The notes under the pieces: model-generated
Seen by the model: the letters and a program-made list of their open reading frames with translations, nothing else
Database searches by the model: none
Told to the model about the DNA's origin: nothing
Shown: in pieces, positions 1 to 11,599 of the stretch
Layout of the letters: every line of letters begins with the position of its first letter
Numbering within the stretch: the stretch's first letter is position 1
Made by a program: the position numbers and the translations under genes
Source: Epiperipatus broadwayi
Taxonomy: Eukaryota > Onychophora > Udeonychophora > Euonychophora > Peripatidae
DNA length: 64,000 nt
Reading direction: 5' to 3'
Assembly: GCA_028023455.1 (NCBI GenBank)
Contig: JAQFVV010012394.1
Span: 32,702,885 to 32,766,884 of the forward strand

Positions 1-3000
1 AATCACCTATGAATAGTATTCCTATGTAGTAATACATTTAAATATACCGTTACCAAGAAAATGAACTCAATTACTTTTGCAAAATGCCTATAAATAAAAA
101 AATCTCTCATAAAAAAAAATAATTCACTTTCTTCAATCCAAAAACTCTAATTAAAAAAGTAAAGTTTGAAATTGAAAAAAGTGTTACTTAATAAACATTC
201 ATTTTACTAAGTACATTATTAATAAACAAAGGCACTAACATATGTGTAAATATAATATAGATAAACATTTCAGTAGCTATAATTTTTTTTATATAAAAAA
301 TATAATTTCTTTATTGACTGTTTACATGACAAGAGAATATTTTCTGAATTATGAAATATTAAATTAAAAAAAGCATATAGAAAAAATAATAACTTAAGAC
401 AATGTACATTTTAAAATTTAATTTTAGTGCATTTTATGTTCTATTAACAACAGTTCTTTATTTTTATAATATCTAAGCAATAAAACTATGAATTTTAAAG
501 TAGTTCTTTCAATTTTTATTTTAAAGCTAATAATTTGTAAATTTATTTGTTTTTCTATAAATGTAAGTGAAATTAAATAATTGATAAGGTTTAAAATAGT
601 AAATGATTTTTTTTAACAATTCTGTATTTTTTCTATTTGCAGTACTAAATCACTATTATCCAATGACTTTTTCAATAGCTCTTAACAAGCTTTTCAGAAT
701 ATTTGCAACCCCATATTAATTTCTCCATTATCTTAAATTTTCCAGAAACAAATTACAAGATTATTGATTTAAATCTAAATAAATAAATGATATTTTTACA
801 TTATGTTTATTAATCCTTGATTATATAAAGTTGATTATTAATGGCATAGTGCATGAAATCATTTTTAAAGACATAAAATAACAATTATGAAGACCATATT
901 TTACAATCATGATTATTATATATTTTTTTCAATCAAATTAACATTCATAGGAATATTAATCCAAAATTAATTGAGTGGACATATTTAACAATCATTTAAA
1001 ATTGTATTATTACTTTATTTTATATAACTGAACAAAAAGTAACTGAAGATTCCAATGAATCATATAATAAATAAACTCTCATTTGTCTTTTGAGAGATTA
1101 TTTATGTTACACAACTCATTTGGAGGCTTTTTCTATTACTTTGTTACTGCATATAATCAAAGTATGTTTTGATTACATATTATACTGAATGACAGCATCT
1201 TTTTTGCTTTTGTAGTTTCTTAATGATGCAAATACTCATTAACTTGGATATATCATAAATAAAAACACTGATTGTTTTGCAAAGATATTAGATAAAAATT
1301 AGGTAAATACATTAAATGCATTTTAATTGTAAAGTAAAAACATAATAATTAAGTTCTAAACATTAGGAACATTAAATAAGAAAAACATTCTTATTTAGCA
1401 TTCTTAGTTCTTATAATTTAATTATAATTTGTTTAGGAAAAGTTTATCAATTTATACAATTGCAAAAACAAAATAGTAAATACATTTTGTGCTTTACCAT
1501 ATATTTTTAGCATAAATTTTCTTATTTTGTTCTCAGGTGATGTAACAGTAATAAAGTGATTATCGTATGCCATCAATCTTAAAAAATGGCTACTATTGTA
1601 AAAAATGGTGGATGCGTTTGAAAAAAAAAATTGAAATATTTTTAAAATGTCACTGCAGCAAATAATCATAAATCAAACTAGTGGGTACAAATTGGTAGTA
1701 ATTGATATGAAACCCTCACTTAAAGGCCTATAATATTCCAGAGTAGTGAGAATCACACAAACAAATAATAATCAACAGTATATATTTATATCTTTACTAA
1801 ATATAACATATTAAATTATAATTTTAAATATAAAGCATATTGTTTTCACTTGTTATGCTAATTTATTATATATAGTAAAATAAAATAAAGTTATTTTAAA
1901 AATATAATATGTTTAATACAATATTAAATGTTTCTCTATTATAAATAAGATTTAATAAAATAAAGATAATACAAATGCAAGTGTGTACAGATTAATAACT
2001 GTTGAAAAGATTTAAAAAAATATTATTTGTTATATAATAGATATTAATTGCATTTTAGAAAAATTTAAACAAATACACTCAATCAATTTACCAGAAACCT
2101 ACTTCTACCAACTTTAATATCGTACCATAAAGATCACCATTGGCAACATTTTTGTATGCAGTTTATATGTACCCATTAAACAGACAGCTACAGCAAGCTT
2201 CTGAAGGATTTTATTTGCCTCATTTGGGAGGCACAATAAACAATGTCTCAATTGTTTATGATATTATAATAATATTTTGAGGTTTTACTAATATTCCACT
2301 TATCCAAACTTATTGTATAACTATCACCCAATGACCAGATTTATATTACAGCTAAGAAAATCATTCACATGATATTTATCTACATTTAAGCCCATTCCAT
2401 CAAACATTAGCTGTGTCATTGACACTTCTAAATATTCTGCTAAACCTATCCAAACTTAAGTAACCTATTAAATGAACTAGTTTTTTACAAAATTCACTGA
2501 TAGAATCAAACTATTCTCACCAAAGTTATTATAACCAATTGTAAAGATATAAATAATTAATGCTTTTTGGAGGCATTCTGGCATATTATGACCTGTTTGA
2601 AATTGTTGAATGTCACAATAAATAAAATAAATGCAATAATTAAATCTTATATTTGGCAGGAATCCTCACAACTGCAGACAATCAAAACAGCTTTTTATCT
2701 AATATAAAAATATGGTCTGAATTTAATTTGCACCATAACTTTTACCTCATACATGAATCAAGGCATATATAATGATTTTAAAAAAATCATTGACAAAAGC
2801 AATACTGCCACCAGTAAATCATGTTAAAACTAACCTGTTATTTGTTCTGCAGAATAATTAACATTTCTGATCAATCATATTGTGAGTTCACAGTTTAATT
2901 CTTCCAATGAAATGTATAAAGCTCTTTCCATATAAACACCAAATTCTAGACCAATTAAATTTCAAAGCATGGAATAGTCAAGTCCTATATGGTTAAATGT

Positions 3001-3540
3001 AATGATAGAATGATAGTACCCTGAAGAGTAAGATCCTTGAATTATGGTCTAACTCCATCACTTCCAGTGTTTGAATTTCTTATGAACTACCAAGCTTTAA
3101 ACCCCTTGATTAAACATGCCATTTTTATGTCAATGCTTGTGTCTTGTAGCAAACCCTCCCCCCCCCCCAAAGTTTAAGATGTTACTATGTTTGCATTATG
3201 AATTCTGATATGAAATGTGACAGTGGATCTTATACTTTCATGGATCATCTTCAGTGATTTTTCATTATCATAAAATCTTAAAAATCATTTCAAATTTTAC
3301 ATTTTACCACTTCATTTCTATACATAACTTAAATCATTTCAAATGTTTTAAATTTAATATTAACACATTATTACATTGTGGTTAAAGTACTAAACACATT
3401 GTCACATTTCATATTGTAATTTATGATCCACACATACTAGTGTCTTAAAATTTTGTAGTGAATAGCTACACTCTCTTACTATGTAACACACATACTGTTT
3501 TAGAGATAGTGCTTCAGACAATTTTGAGAGAACCAGTCAT
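1..3540. other. AT-rich intergenic sequence, no gene seen
   Basis: No reading frame here has protein-like composition, and I recognise no host exon. A short piece near 650-720 matches one end of the repeat seen more fully at 16835-17210. An eleven-base C run lies at 3158-3168. Positions about 3015-3115 resemble a degraded SINE whose tail recurs elsewhere in the window. The rest is A/T-dominated sequence with many short poly-A and poly-T runs. Confidence 0.6.
3015..3115 (+). repeat. Degraded tRNA-like SINE with shared tail (family M)
   Basis: The stretch CTTCCAGTGTTTGAATTTC followed by TTATGAACT recurs, inverted, at 20305-20405. Related tails (CTTATGAATTTC or CTTATGAACTCC followed by AGCAATAAA) recur near 17222-17265 and 51535-51575. 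The 5' half is poorly conserved. A tRNA-derived origin is inferred from the better copy near 20.3 kb and is uncertain. Confidence 0.4.
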
Positions 3541-4380
3541 CTTTTTACTAGGACGTAGTATATATATATATGGATAATACATTTGTTATATGGCTCATAA
3601 TATTGATGCCTTGATTTCTTTCTTGTTTTTTCTTAATAATTAACATCCAAATATTAAGTTTACTATGGAAGTTGAAAATAACAAATCACTTCCTTTTCTA
3701 GATGTTTTGATTGCAAGAGGATGTGACGACTTTTTATCAATGTCAGTTTACAGAAAATCTATCCGTACAAACAGATATCTTAATTTTAATTCTCATCATC
3801 AACATGCACAAATATTTTTTGTAGCAAAAAATCTTTTGATGAGAACTTATTGCTTGTTTGATAAAGATCATCTTTCTCAAGAAATAAAACTAACAAAAAA
3901 TATTCTACTTTCTAATGGTTAGAATAAAAACATCATATACAAGGCTTTATCTACCTTATATTAAAGGAGTCACTGATAGAATCCGTAGAAAGCTATCTAA
4001 TTTTATTATAAAGACTACTTTTTCCACCAGCAAAAAAAAAGGCAATTTTTTCCCCATATACTTAAAGACAGAATACTTTTGAAATACCAGATTATAAAAT
4101 TTGATGCTTACACTGCTTAAAAAACTGTAGTTCAACCTAATAGATGAATTATTGACAGAATTAATGAACATAAATAGCCTTCAATTAGAAAATTAAATAC
4201 ATCACGTTTGGCTTCTCATTTTTTTTAGAAATTGGTCACAAAAACTGATTACTCAGTAATTTGAAAAAGTATAATTTGAGAACCATGAAGGAGTCTATTA
4301 AAATATTAAGAAGACCAAGATAAATCACAAAGTATTACAGCCTCGTGGAGACCACTTATTTTATCTTTTGTAATATAAAC
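3540..4380 (+). mobile_element. Penelope-like retroelement remnant (RT C-terminus plus GIY-YIG region)
   Basis: Broken 3' part of a Penelope-like element (PLE). Such elements encode a reverse transcriptase (RT) fused to a GIY-YIG endonuclease and copy themselves by target-primed reverse transcription. At 3567-3578 the RT catalytic motif reads Y-M-D-N followed by TFVIW, where an active enzyme has YxDD, so the second aspartate is lost. After a frame change the open stretch 3665-3922 contains SLPFLDVLIARG, then VYRKSIRTNRYLNFNSHH, the conserved PLE RT/thumb segments. Another frame change leads to YIKGVTDRIRRKL, KTTFSTSKK, and further on IDELLTELMNIN, which corresponds to the IDRINEH-like region of the endonuclease. 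The G-x-Y/Y-I-G part itself is eroded. At least three frameshifts and stops are present, so the copy is dead. The start is truncated and the end near 4380 is approximate. The family assignment is confident. Confidence 0.85.
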
Positions 4381-5385
4381 TTGAAATCAATTAATGTAAA
4401 ACTGAAGAAAATAAACATTTTGTTAATCCATATATTCTGAATGCTCAACTCCTTCATGCTCAATCTTCTTCTTTACCTTACACTCAATCTCATTACTATG
4501 TGAGATCTATTTTTCTTTGAAAAGTTAATCTTGACAATGGCAAGTGCTATTTCGTCAAAACATTGGGAAACATAATATTAATTAATAAATCCTTATATAA
4601 CTAATAATCCAAATGATAATCCTGTATTAACTTATAATGGATATAAAAATATTTAATCTTATTATGCTGTTTGGTTGCAATAACAAAAATGTAGGATTAA
4701 TTGAAAAAGAAAAAAAAGTTTTCATGATCTTAAACAGAATAAAATAAAATAAATTAAAATTTCGTTTTAAATGTTTAAAATTATATAGGGATTATTAATA
4801 GAATTTTGTTCTATTGATAAGTTCAAAAAAATCATTTGAACAACTTAATTATTTCATTATTCCATGCTGTTAATCCCCTAAATAATTCCATGTAACTCAT
4901 TCCATCTGTTATATAATCCAATAAGATCAATCTGCTTTGTCCCTTTTTCTATTAGTGATCATTATTTCCTCCAAACCAACTTTTATTTAACCATTCTTTT
5001 TTTTCAGTATGTATCCAATGCAGGTTCATTTTTTATGTCTAATCTTTCCAATCAATCTGTTTTCTTCATCTACTTGTATCAAAACTTGTTCATTTTTAAT
5101 AATTTGTATTATTCCTTTAATGAAGATCATTTTTTTTGTAGGGTAATTTTTACAACACTACTTTATCCCTACTGTGCATGAGATTGAATAGTGAAAATTA
5201 CACTACAGAAATATTTTTCATTTTTACTCTATATGTAGACCAATTTTCTCTATTCTTTTTCATATTTCTGTTCAAAAGTCTCCATTCTATACTTAAATTT
5301 TTTTATTCAGTTTCCATATTTCATAGTCTTTGACCAATTTTTCTAAATATTTTCTGGTAAGTGCCTTCTTTTAAATTTCCCATTC

Positions 5386-5390
<5 letters not shown>
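4380..5390. other. Intergenic, repeat fragments only
   Basis: No coding signal was recognised. Around 5180-5215 the phrase AGTGAAAATTACACTACAGA matches the terminal motif of the fold-back family best seen at 47581-47769. Confidence 0.5.

Positions 5391-5481
<91 letters not shown>
5390..5481. repeat. (TA)n microsatellite
   Basis: About 90 bases of uninterrupted TA dinucleotide. It abuts the 3' side of the minus-strand LINE fragment and could have grown from that element's tail. Length is likely polymorphic and prone to assembly error. Confidence 0.97.
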
Positions 5482-5483
<2 letters not shown>

Positions 5484-5549
5484 GTGATATGATGTACTGT
5501 AGCTTCTCCTTAAATGGAGTCAAGAATCTCTCAACAATTATGCCCAGAG

Positions 5550-6530
5550 AAACCTGCTAGCACTTTATTTTCCATTCCCTAGTCTTAGTTTTCCCATATT
5601 CTGCTCCATCCCATTTCCACAACCTAATATTTGTCAACTCTATGACCTTTATATCTAAATCCCCTTTATCTTTTCCCAAACCCAGCATAAAAATCAATAA
5701 TCCACTTTCTGTATAATCATTTTTTTCATATTTATTCTTCCATAACTTCATTACATGTGCCCTTTCTGTTTTCAAGCATTTACATACAATTAATAGATTC
5801 CTAATATTTTTTATTCCTTCCTTACATAATTTTCAGACTAAATTACCCATATTTTTCAACTTACATGTATATTCTCTTGTTGCTAAAGATCCTGTTCGAG
5901 CCTTAAACAATAAACTACTTTCCTTACTATTATCATATATTAACTCACACCTAATATTCTGTTTATTTCTGTATATATTTAAACTCTTTTTACTCTCCAT
6001 ACTACTACTCCATCCCTCTAACTCCCATTTCTTTATTAATAAATCTATTCTTTTATCCCCATTCCTTACCACTATAACACTCAACAATCCTCCTAACACA
6101 ATCATCCCATCTTTTGTACAAATATACTGATATAAATTATTTATCCAAATCTTTTGTGTAACCCATTACTTTTTTACCCATCTTGTTACCTGCCCTTTAC
6201 TCATAACCCAATTAAATACTATTTTGGCTATTCTTTTATTAGCCATAAACTGCAATCTACCAAACATTTTCATTTTACTTTTTGCATCTCTCATATGAAA
6301 ATTTGACCATCCCATTTCTCCTTGAATTGCCTCCCTTGTTGTCCATACCTCTGCATGCAATGCATGTCTTTCTACTTCCCTTTGAACTTTTTCTAAGTAA
6401 TTTAATACCCCTTTACTAACACATAATGCATCATTATCATATGTTAACCCTGCTACTGCAACTCCCTTCCATATAATTCTAGCTACATCATATTTATTAT
6501 ATATTTTTATCACAGTTATGCCACCTACTG
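5550..6530 (-). mobile_element. Non-LTR retrotransposon, C-terminal region, broken
   Basis: Three consecutive minus-strand open stretches (6513-6166, 6105-5833, 5775-5557) read as one interrupted protein. The first contains GLTYDNDALCVSKGVLNYLE, QREVERHAL, REAIQGEMGWSNF and RDAKSKMKMFGRLQFM. This block follows the RT domain in a widespread non-LTR family often annotated in ticks and other invertebrates. The second has NIRCELIYDN and LLFKARTGSLATREYTCKL, and the third ERAHVMKLWKNKYEKN, matching the downstream region with its degenerate zinc knuckle. The RT domain itself is absent, so the copy is 5'-truncated or interrupted. Stops and frameshifts separate the three pieces. Non-LTR C-terminus is a firm call; the clade is not assigned. 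Confidence 0.8.
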
Positions 6531-8370
6531 TTAGTTTTAGTAACTAATAGATGCCCATTGATAGTTACTAAAGCTTGCAATTATAATATCACTATGGTAA
6601 ATGAAAAAGATTGCTGTTAAAATAGCAGTGTGAAGATGGAAGTCATGTGATAGAATCATGATATTTTATTGATTTTTCAAATATAAATAGAATAAATGAA
6701 TGAAGATATAAAATGTTTAAACTCACCAATAAATGACAGTGGTTTTTAAAATGTTATTTTAGCTGACATGGCATACAATTTTGTCTCACTGATATAAATA
6801 TGTTAATCTATTTTTATATATTCTTACTAAGGAAATATAATATTGCTGAGATGTGGATGAGATGTCAATCCAATGCATTGGTGGACCTCCAAAACATTTT
6901 GGAGTGTTTATTAAAAAAATAATGATAACACACTATCTTAAATAACTGTGCATAAATATATTTTTTTCATGAATACAAGTAAGAATCTGCTCTTCACAAG
7001 TAAGATGCATGTTTGTCATTAAGCACTCAAGACAGAAGAGATACACTTTTATTCAAAATGCACAATGATGTACATGATAACAAATGCATTGGTTGAAGTA
7101 CATCAATTATGCAATACAAAGGCATAGCCAGAAGCACTGGACAAATTCAGCTCAATAAGTGTTTCATTACACTACTCTTATACAAAATAATTATTGGTTT
7201 TAATTTTCTTTTAACACTCTCTGGAAAGTAAAGTTTAAGAGATATAAGCCATTTTATTGCTGTTTCATATTTTGGGTAACTGTCGCTAGTATAGCAAGAT
7301 CTTTTCAATAAATTAAAATAGGATATTTCAAAAGAAATTTAATAGGTCAAGCCAGGCTTAAAGATAATGCAATGCTAGTTATTCACTATGAAAAATCTAA
7401 AATAGACTTGAAAGAAGATGTAATTAAATGCAAAGAAGAAGTAATATCAAAAAATAGATGAATGTATTAATTGGCTTTAAGTAAAAATGTTGGTACTTAT
7501 GTATTATTCCTTCACTCTCTTTATCAGGCATTTTTTGATTAATTATCCATTTTCAGGGGCATTGAAGTTTTTGTTTGTTTTTTTTCCCTCAAAATTATTT
7601 TATTAAACGTTTGGTATTTGTCAAGTTTAAAAAATATTAAGAAATCAAATATAAATTCATGTTAAATTTAAAAAATATTTTTTTTATAAATGTCATTCAC
7701 AATATTTAATGAATTATTTTTTTATATATATTATAATGTATAAACTGTTAACACATTGCGAATATTGTCACTTTTTTTTTGTTTACCATAACATTCATTG
7801 AAGCTTTTGGCTAATCATTTTACCTAACTCTTTGCAAAAATGATTAAAATTTGGAATTTATGAGTGTCAGAACAAGACACAGTGAAGTATTTTAAAAATT
7901 ATGGAATATTGCCTGCATGAAAAGTGTGTGCTAATGGGCATGATATGAAACTTTGTGTGAACAGATATAATGGCAGTGTAATCTCAAACATTTTCGAAGT
8001 AAATATTTTTCATGTTTTTTATTTTGTTTACTACAGTTATATTACATTTTATTCAATTACAATCGTTTGCAGTTTTGTATAACTTATTGTGTTTTTATAA
8101 TTATCCTAATGCGTAAGTATCAACTTTAATGTAAATGTATTAGAAAAAAAATTATCTGCTACAGTTAATGACAAATTAGCCCACAACAGTCATGTTATAT
8201 TGCATAAAATTTTCATATGCTCTGATTTCCTAATTTATGTAATGAGCAGATACCCATTTGAATAGCTTTGTATGTATATTTGTATTTTACAAAACATTAA
8301 CAAGTATTACCCCCCCCCCCGCATAATGTATTTATGCTTCTTGTTTTACATTAGGTCAAAAAGCTGATTA
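6530..8370. other. Intergenic AT-rich sequence
   Basis: I see no gene, RNA or complete mobile element here. An eleven-base C run ends the poly-A/T-rich stretch at 8310-8320. Confidence 0.5.
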
Positions 8371-8494
8371 GATATCAAGCGTTGGTGGCCGAGTGGTCAG
8401 CACAGCCGCCTTATAAGCAGTTGTCCCGGGTTCGCTTTCCGGCCAATGCTTTGACACATGAAAAAAAAAAGGGGGGGGGGGAAGCTGACTAGAT
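8361..8494 (+). mobile_element. tRNA-derived SINE (short), with target-site duplication
   Basis: Positions 8379-8449 form a tRNA-like unit. The 5' GCGTTGG pairs with the 3' CCAATGC, a GGTGGCCGAGTGGTCAGC stretch carries the A box, and CCGGGTTCGCTTTCCGG forms a T arm carrying the B box. The anticodon stem has one mismatch and the loop is CTTATAA. A tail TTTGACACATG, then ten A and eleven G, follows. Near-identical 13-mers flank the insertion (AAGCTGATTAGAT at 8361-8373; AAGCTGACTAGAT at 8482-8494), the signature of LINE-driven retroposition. A second copy with the same head and tail is at 14288-14390. It is not a functional tRNA gene: the D arm is irregular and it carries a retroposon tail. Confidence 0.85.
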
Positions 8495-8589
8495 GTTAGA
8501 GCAGAATTAATCTTTATTATGATTTGTTAAGCATAAGGGCTGATAGATTGTGAGTGAACAGACAGCAAAGTTAATATGGAATTATGCTT

Positions 8590-8712
8590 GTATGTAGGTT
8601 TGGCGTAATCGACTTAAGATCGGGAAGTCCTCGGATCGATTCTGATACTCGCTGGTTTGGCGCATAAACTTCAGATGAACTCAGATAAATCAATAAGCGT
8701 TTTTTTTTAGAG
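8590..8712 (+). repeat. Possible tRNA-derived SINE
   Basis: TGGCGTAATCG resembles a pol III A box, and GGATCGATTC, about 30 bases later, resembles a B box. A unique body and a T-run tail near 8701-8708 follow. CpG content is higher than in the flanks. No second copy was recognised in the window, so this rests on the promoter-box pattern alone. Confidence 0.4.
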
Positions 8713-9489
8713 ATTAATAAATTAAAATCGTTGGTACGGAAAATTACTAGAATTCTCAGATAATAATGTGATATGAAATATGTATAGTGAACATGTTAAA
8801 TAAGTATTTGCATATATTATATTATATCGGTAAATTTTTGCATCCTGAGTTCGGGAAATTAGGCAACACAGATAAAAAATGCTTTGCAAAATGCGAGAAT
8901 AAGTTTTAAAAATTACATTTAGCTGACAAAAAGAAAAGATGAAAATGACATTATTTTTAATTAAAGAAAAATGACTTTGTTTAATTAAAATAATAATTTT
9001 TCATTAAACTTTTGCCGAGATTAGCTTAGATTTATCAGCATTTTACCCATAAATCTTAATACTTTTATTAAATTTCTATCAACTCAAAGACCCTGTTAAA
9101 AAAAAAAAAATTAGTTAATTTATTTTTAATTGCCTTCAGTTGTCATTTAATGAGAAAATTAATTTGATATGAAAATGTTTAGAGTACTTCAAATAAATCT
9201 TTCTTTTTTTCATTATTAAGGGGAAAATTCCATTCATTGAGTTGTTAACTACATAATAGCATTTAGTCGGAGTTGGTTTAATAACAAGAGCTTCTCACCT
9301 AGAAAATATGTTCTCTCGAGATTTAAAACTAATACACAATGATTTCCTCAATTCGTGAACTGATTTTAATTTAATTACAGAAGTCAGAGCAAATCAAGGA
9401 AACAATTTAAACAAGTTATAATATTTTCAATATTTTCTAAATGATATATGATTGTCAGGTATTTCTCTATATAAAGTTTCGTTCAGTAT

Positions 9490-9635
9490 TTCCCTAGTCC
9501 TGTAGCGGTTAGATGCAAGGGTAGAGGCGCAAATGTTGGAGTTTAAGGTTCATAATTCACGGGCCAGAATGTTACCATCAGTGCCTAAACTTTTTCTGAA
9601 CTCCTGCACAATAAAGTCATTAGAAATTTTTTTGT
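9490..9635 (+). repeat. Possible tRNA-derived SINE with AATAAAGTCATT tail
   Basis: CTGTAGCGGTTAGATGCAAG recalls a tRNA D arm/A box, and AAGGTTCATAATTC recalls a B box. The tail AACTCCTGCACAATAAAGTC resembles the tail shared by copies near 17.2 kb and 51.55 kb (GAACTCCTAGCAATAAA). SINE head plus shared tail is inferred. Confidence 0.45.
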
Positions 9636-9714
9636 TCTATTTTCATTGAAAATAGCAGGATGTTTATATATGTATAAATATTTGTGTAGTATATTAGTAT
9701 ATTTTAGCAGTAGC

Positions 9715-9935
9715 AAATTCTCCCAGTGAAAGCTTAGTAATCAATGGATGCAAGAGGGTTTGTGAATAAAATTCCCATTTAGTGTCTATTCATCCAATAT
9801 CCCCAGACTAGGGTCTAGTTTTACAAACCTTTCTGCACTACTGGATGGTACCCTTGTATGGAAAGTTTGCTATTGCTAATAATAGCTTGTGTAGGCATAG
9901 GAAATGATCATGTGATGTTTTGGTGATTTTACATC
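9715..9935 (+). repeat. Fold-back family A, degraded copy
   Basis: The segment contains AGTAATCAATGGATGCAAGA, CATCCAATATCCCCAGACTA and, at the end, ATGATCATGTGATGTTTT. These same blocks appear in the best copies at 50319-50735 and 32805-33108, here with heavy divergence. Confidence 0.7.
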
Positions 9936-10064
9936 AGACCATCTATTTTCTATAGTATTGCTTTCTGTACTTTATAAATACTTCACAGATATGCTAGTCT
10001 ATACATGTTTATAAATGCATCATTCTCATACGTCCTTTTAAAAATCAATTTTTGTTTTATTTTA

Positions 10065-10690
10065 ATATTCAACTGACTTGCAGTTTTTACCATTATCTTG
10101 TTAATGGATTAGTAAGAAAAAACATGACTTCTGAAGAAGGCTGCAAGTCAGTTGAAACAGTAATTACAGTAATAAGAAAAAGATTAACAATATAAAACAT
10201 GAACTCTGATAAAATAGCAAATTAGCCAAAATAACTATTAAAATAAAATAATAAAAATAGATTAACAAACAGAGTATACACATAAACATTATCTCACATA
10301 TGTTTACTTGTATACTCTATTTGTTATATTTCTCCAAGATACTGCTTACTAAAAATTTTTGATGCTACATGTATTAAAAAAAACTTAAGAAAGTAAACCA
10401 TGACCTCTGATGAAGTTTGCAAATCAGCTGAAACAGCTATTAAAATAAAGTAGTAAAAATATTAATAAGGTAAAATATGATATCTGATGAAGGTTGTAAG
10501 CCATCTAAAACAGATATTAAATTAAAATAATGTAAAAAATATTAATAAGGTAAAATGATCTCTGATAAAGAATTCAAGTCAGTCAAAGCAGTTATTAAAA
10601 TAAAATACGAAAGAGATTAGCAAGGTAAACATAATTTCTGATGCAGGATGCAAATCAGCTGAAACAACTATTAAAATTAAAACTCCTTTA
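10065..10690 (+). repeat. Tandem array of hammerhead-like motif (about 76-78 bp unit)
   Basis: Repeated units each carry a CTGA-N-GA-like block, a short gap with self-complementary bases, then GAAAC or a decayed version, followed by A/T-rich sequence TATTAAAATAAAATA. The blocks begin near 10131, 10205 (decayed), 10407, 10485, 10561 and 10637. The last four are spaced about 76-78 bases apart. An inverted copy of the stem sequence (CAACTGACTTGCAG) lies at about 10069-10082. In the unit at 10407, AGGT ... ACCT just upstream could form a small stem. No protein-coding capacity. Confidence 0.75.
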
Positions 10691-11166
10691 AAAAGTAATA
10701 TATACTATTATATAAATTTGTAAGACAATACCAGTATATGACTTTATGTATTGAATTAGTTAATAAAAAAACTTGTACAATAAGAAAAGTGTAATAGAAT
10801 CCAAATGACAGGTTACATATTTTTGCAGCATAAATATTGCAATTAACATAATTCATTTCTGACTTTATAAATACCTTTACACTGTTTGAGTAAAAATTAT
10901 TGTAACTAATAAGGTAATACTAAAATTAGACAATAATTATATGACAATATAATTAGACAATAACTATCGGGACAGAGTACTGTGTCATAAAATGGATTCT
11001 CCTTAAATGATATTAGAAGTTAGAATACATATGCTATATTTCCCACAACCCTGTTAGTAAGATAACATTTTTTTCCTCCCACATCTTTATAACCTGCAAT
11101 AAATTCATTCAATTCTTATTATCTCTTACCAATTTTTTTTCTAAATTTGATTAATTTTTTCCCATT

Positions 11167-11593
11167 TACCCCCCCCCCCTTAATAAAAACATTGCATAAT
11201 GCTTTAATGGAAAATTGAGGTACAATATATTTGATCAAGTCAAATTAAATTTATAAATTTAATCCAAAATAAAATAAATCTCATTACAAAATCTTTTATA
11301 TTTTGTTTTGTTGACTTCATGCACTGCATGTTTTGACTGTTCTAATCAGTATACAGTTGGTAATGAATGCCAATTCAATATACCAAATATATACTGATGA
11401 TAGTGATTAAAAAAGTCAAAACATGCAAATTATTGCAGTGCATGAAGTCAACCAAAATAAAATATAAAAGATTTTGTAATGAGATTTATTCTATTTTGAA
11501 TTAAAACTATAAATTTAATTTGACTTGATCAAATATATTGTACCTCAATCTTCCATTAAAGCATTAAGTAATGTTTTTATTAAGGAGGGGGTA
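11167..11593. mobile_element. Fold-back (MITE-like) element, family C
   Basis: Two arms of about 185-200 bp (about 11167-11356 and 11390-11593) are inverted copies of each other, with few differences. The tips read TACCCCC...TTAATAAAAACATT and AATGTTTTTATTAAGGAGG...GTAC. A small non-palindromic centre, TTGGTAATGAATGCCAATTC, lies between them. There is no coding capacity. A non-autonomous DNA element or an inverted duplication are both possible; no flanking duplication was resolved. Confidence 0.85.
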
Positions 11594-11599
11594 CTTATA

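Noticed and set aside
8379-8449. Functional tRNA gene
   Set aside because: The acceptor and T arms pair, but the D arm is irregular, the anticodon stem has a mismatch, and it has a retroposon tail and target-site duplication with a second copy at 14.3 kb.
10065-10690. CRISPR array
   Set aside because: Repeats are diverged and spacers are similar to each other, and the DNA is clearly eukaryotic; it is a minisatellite-like element array.
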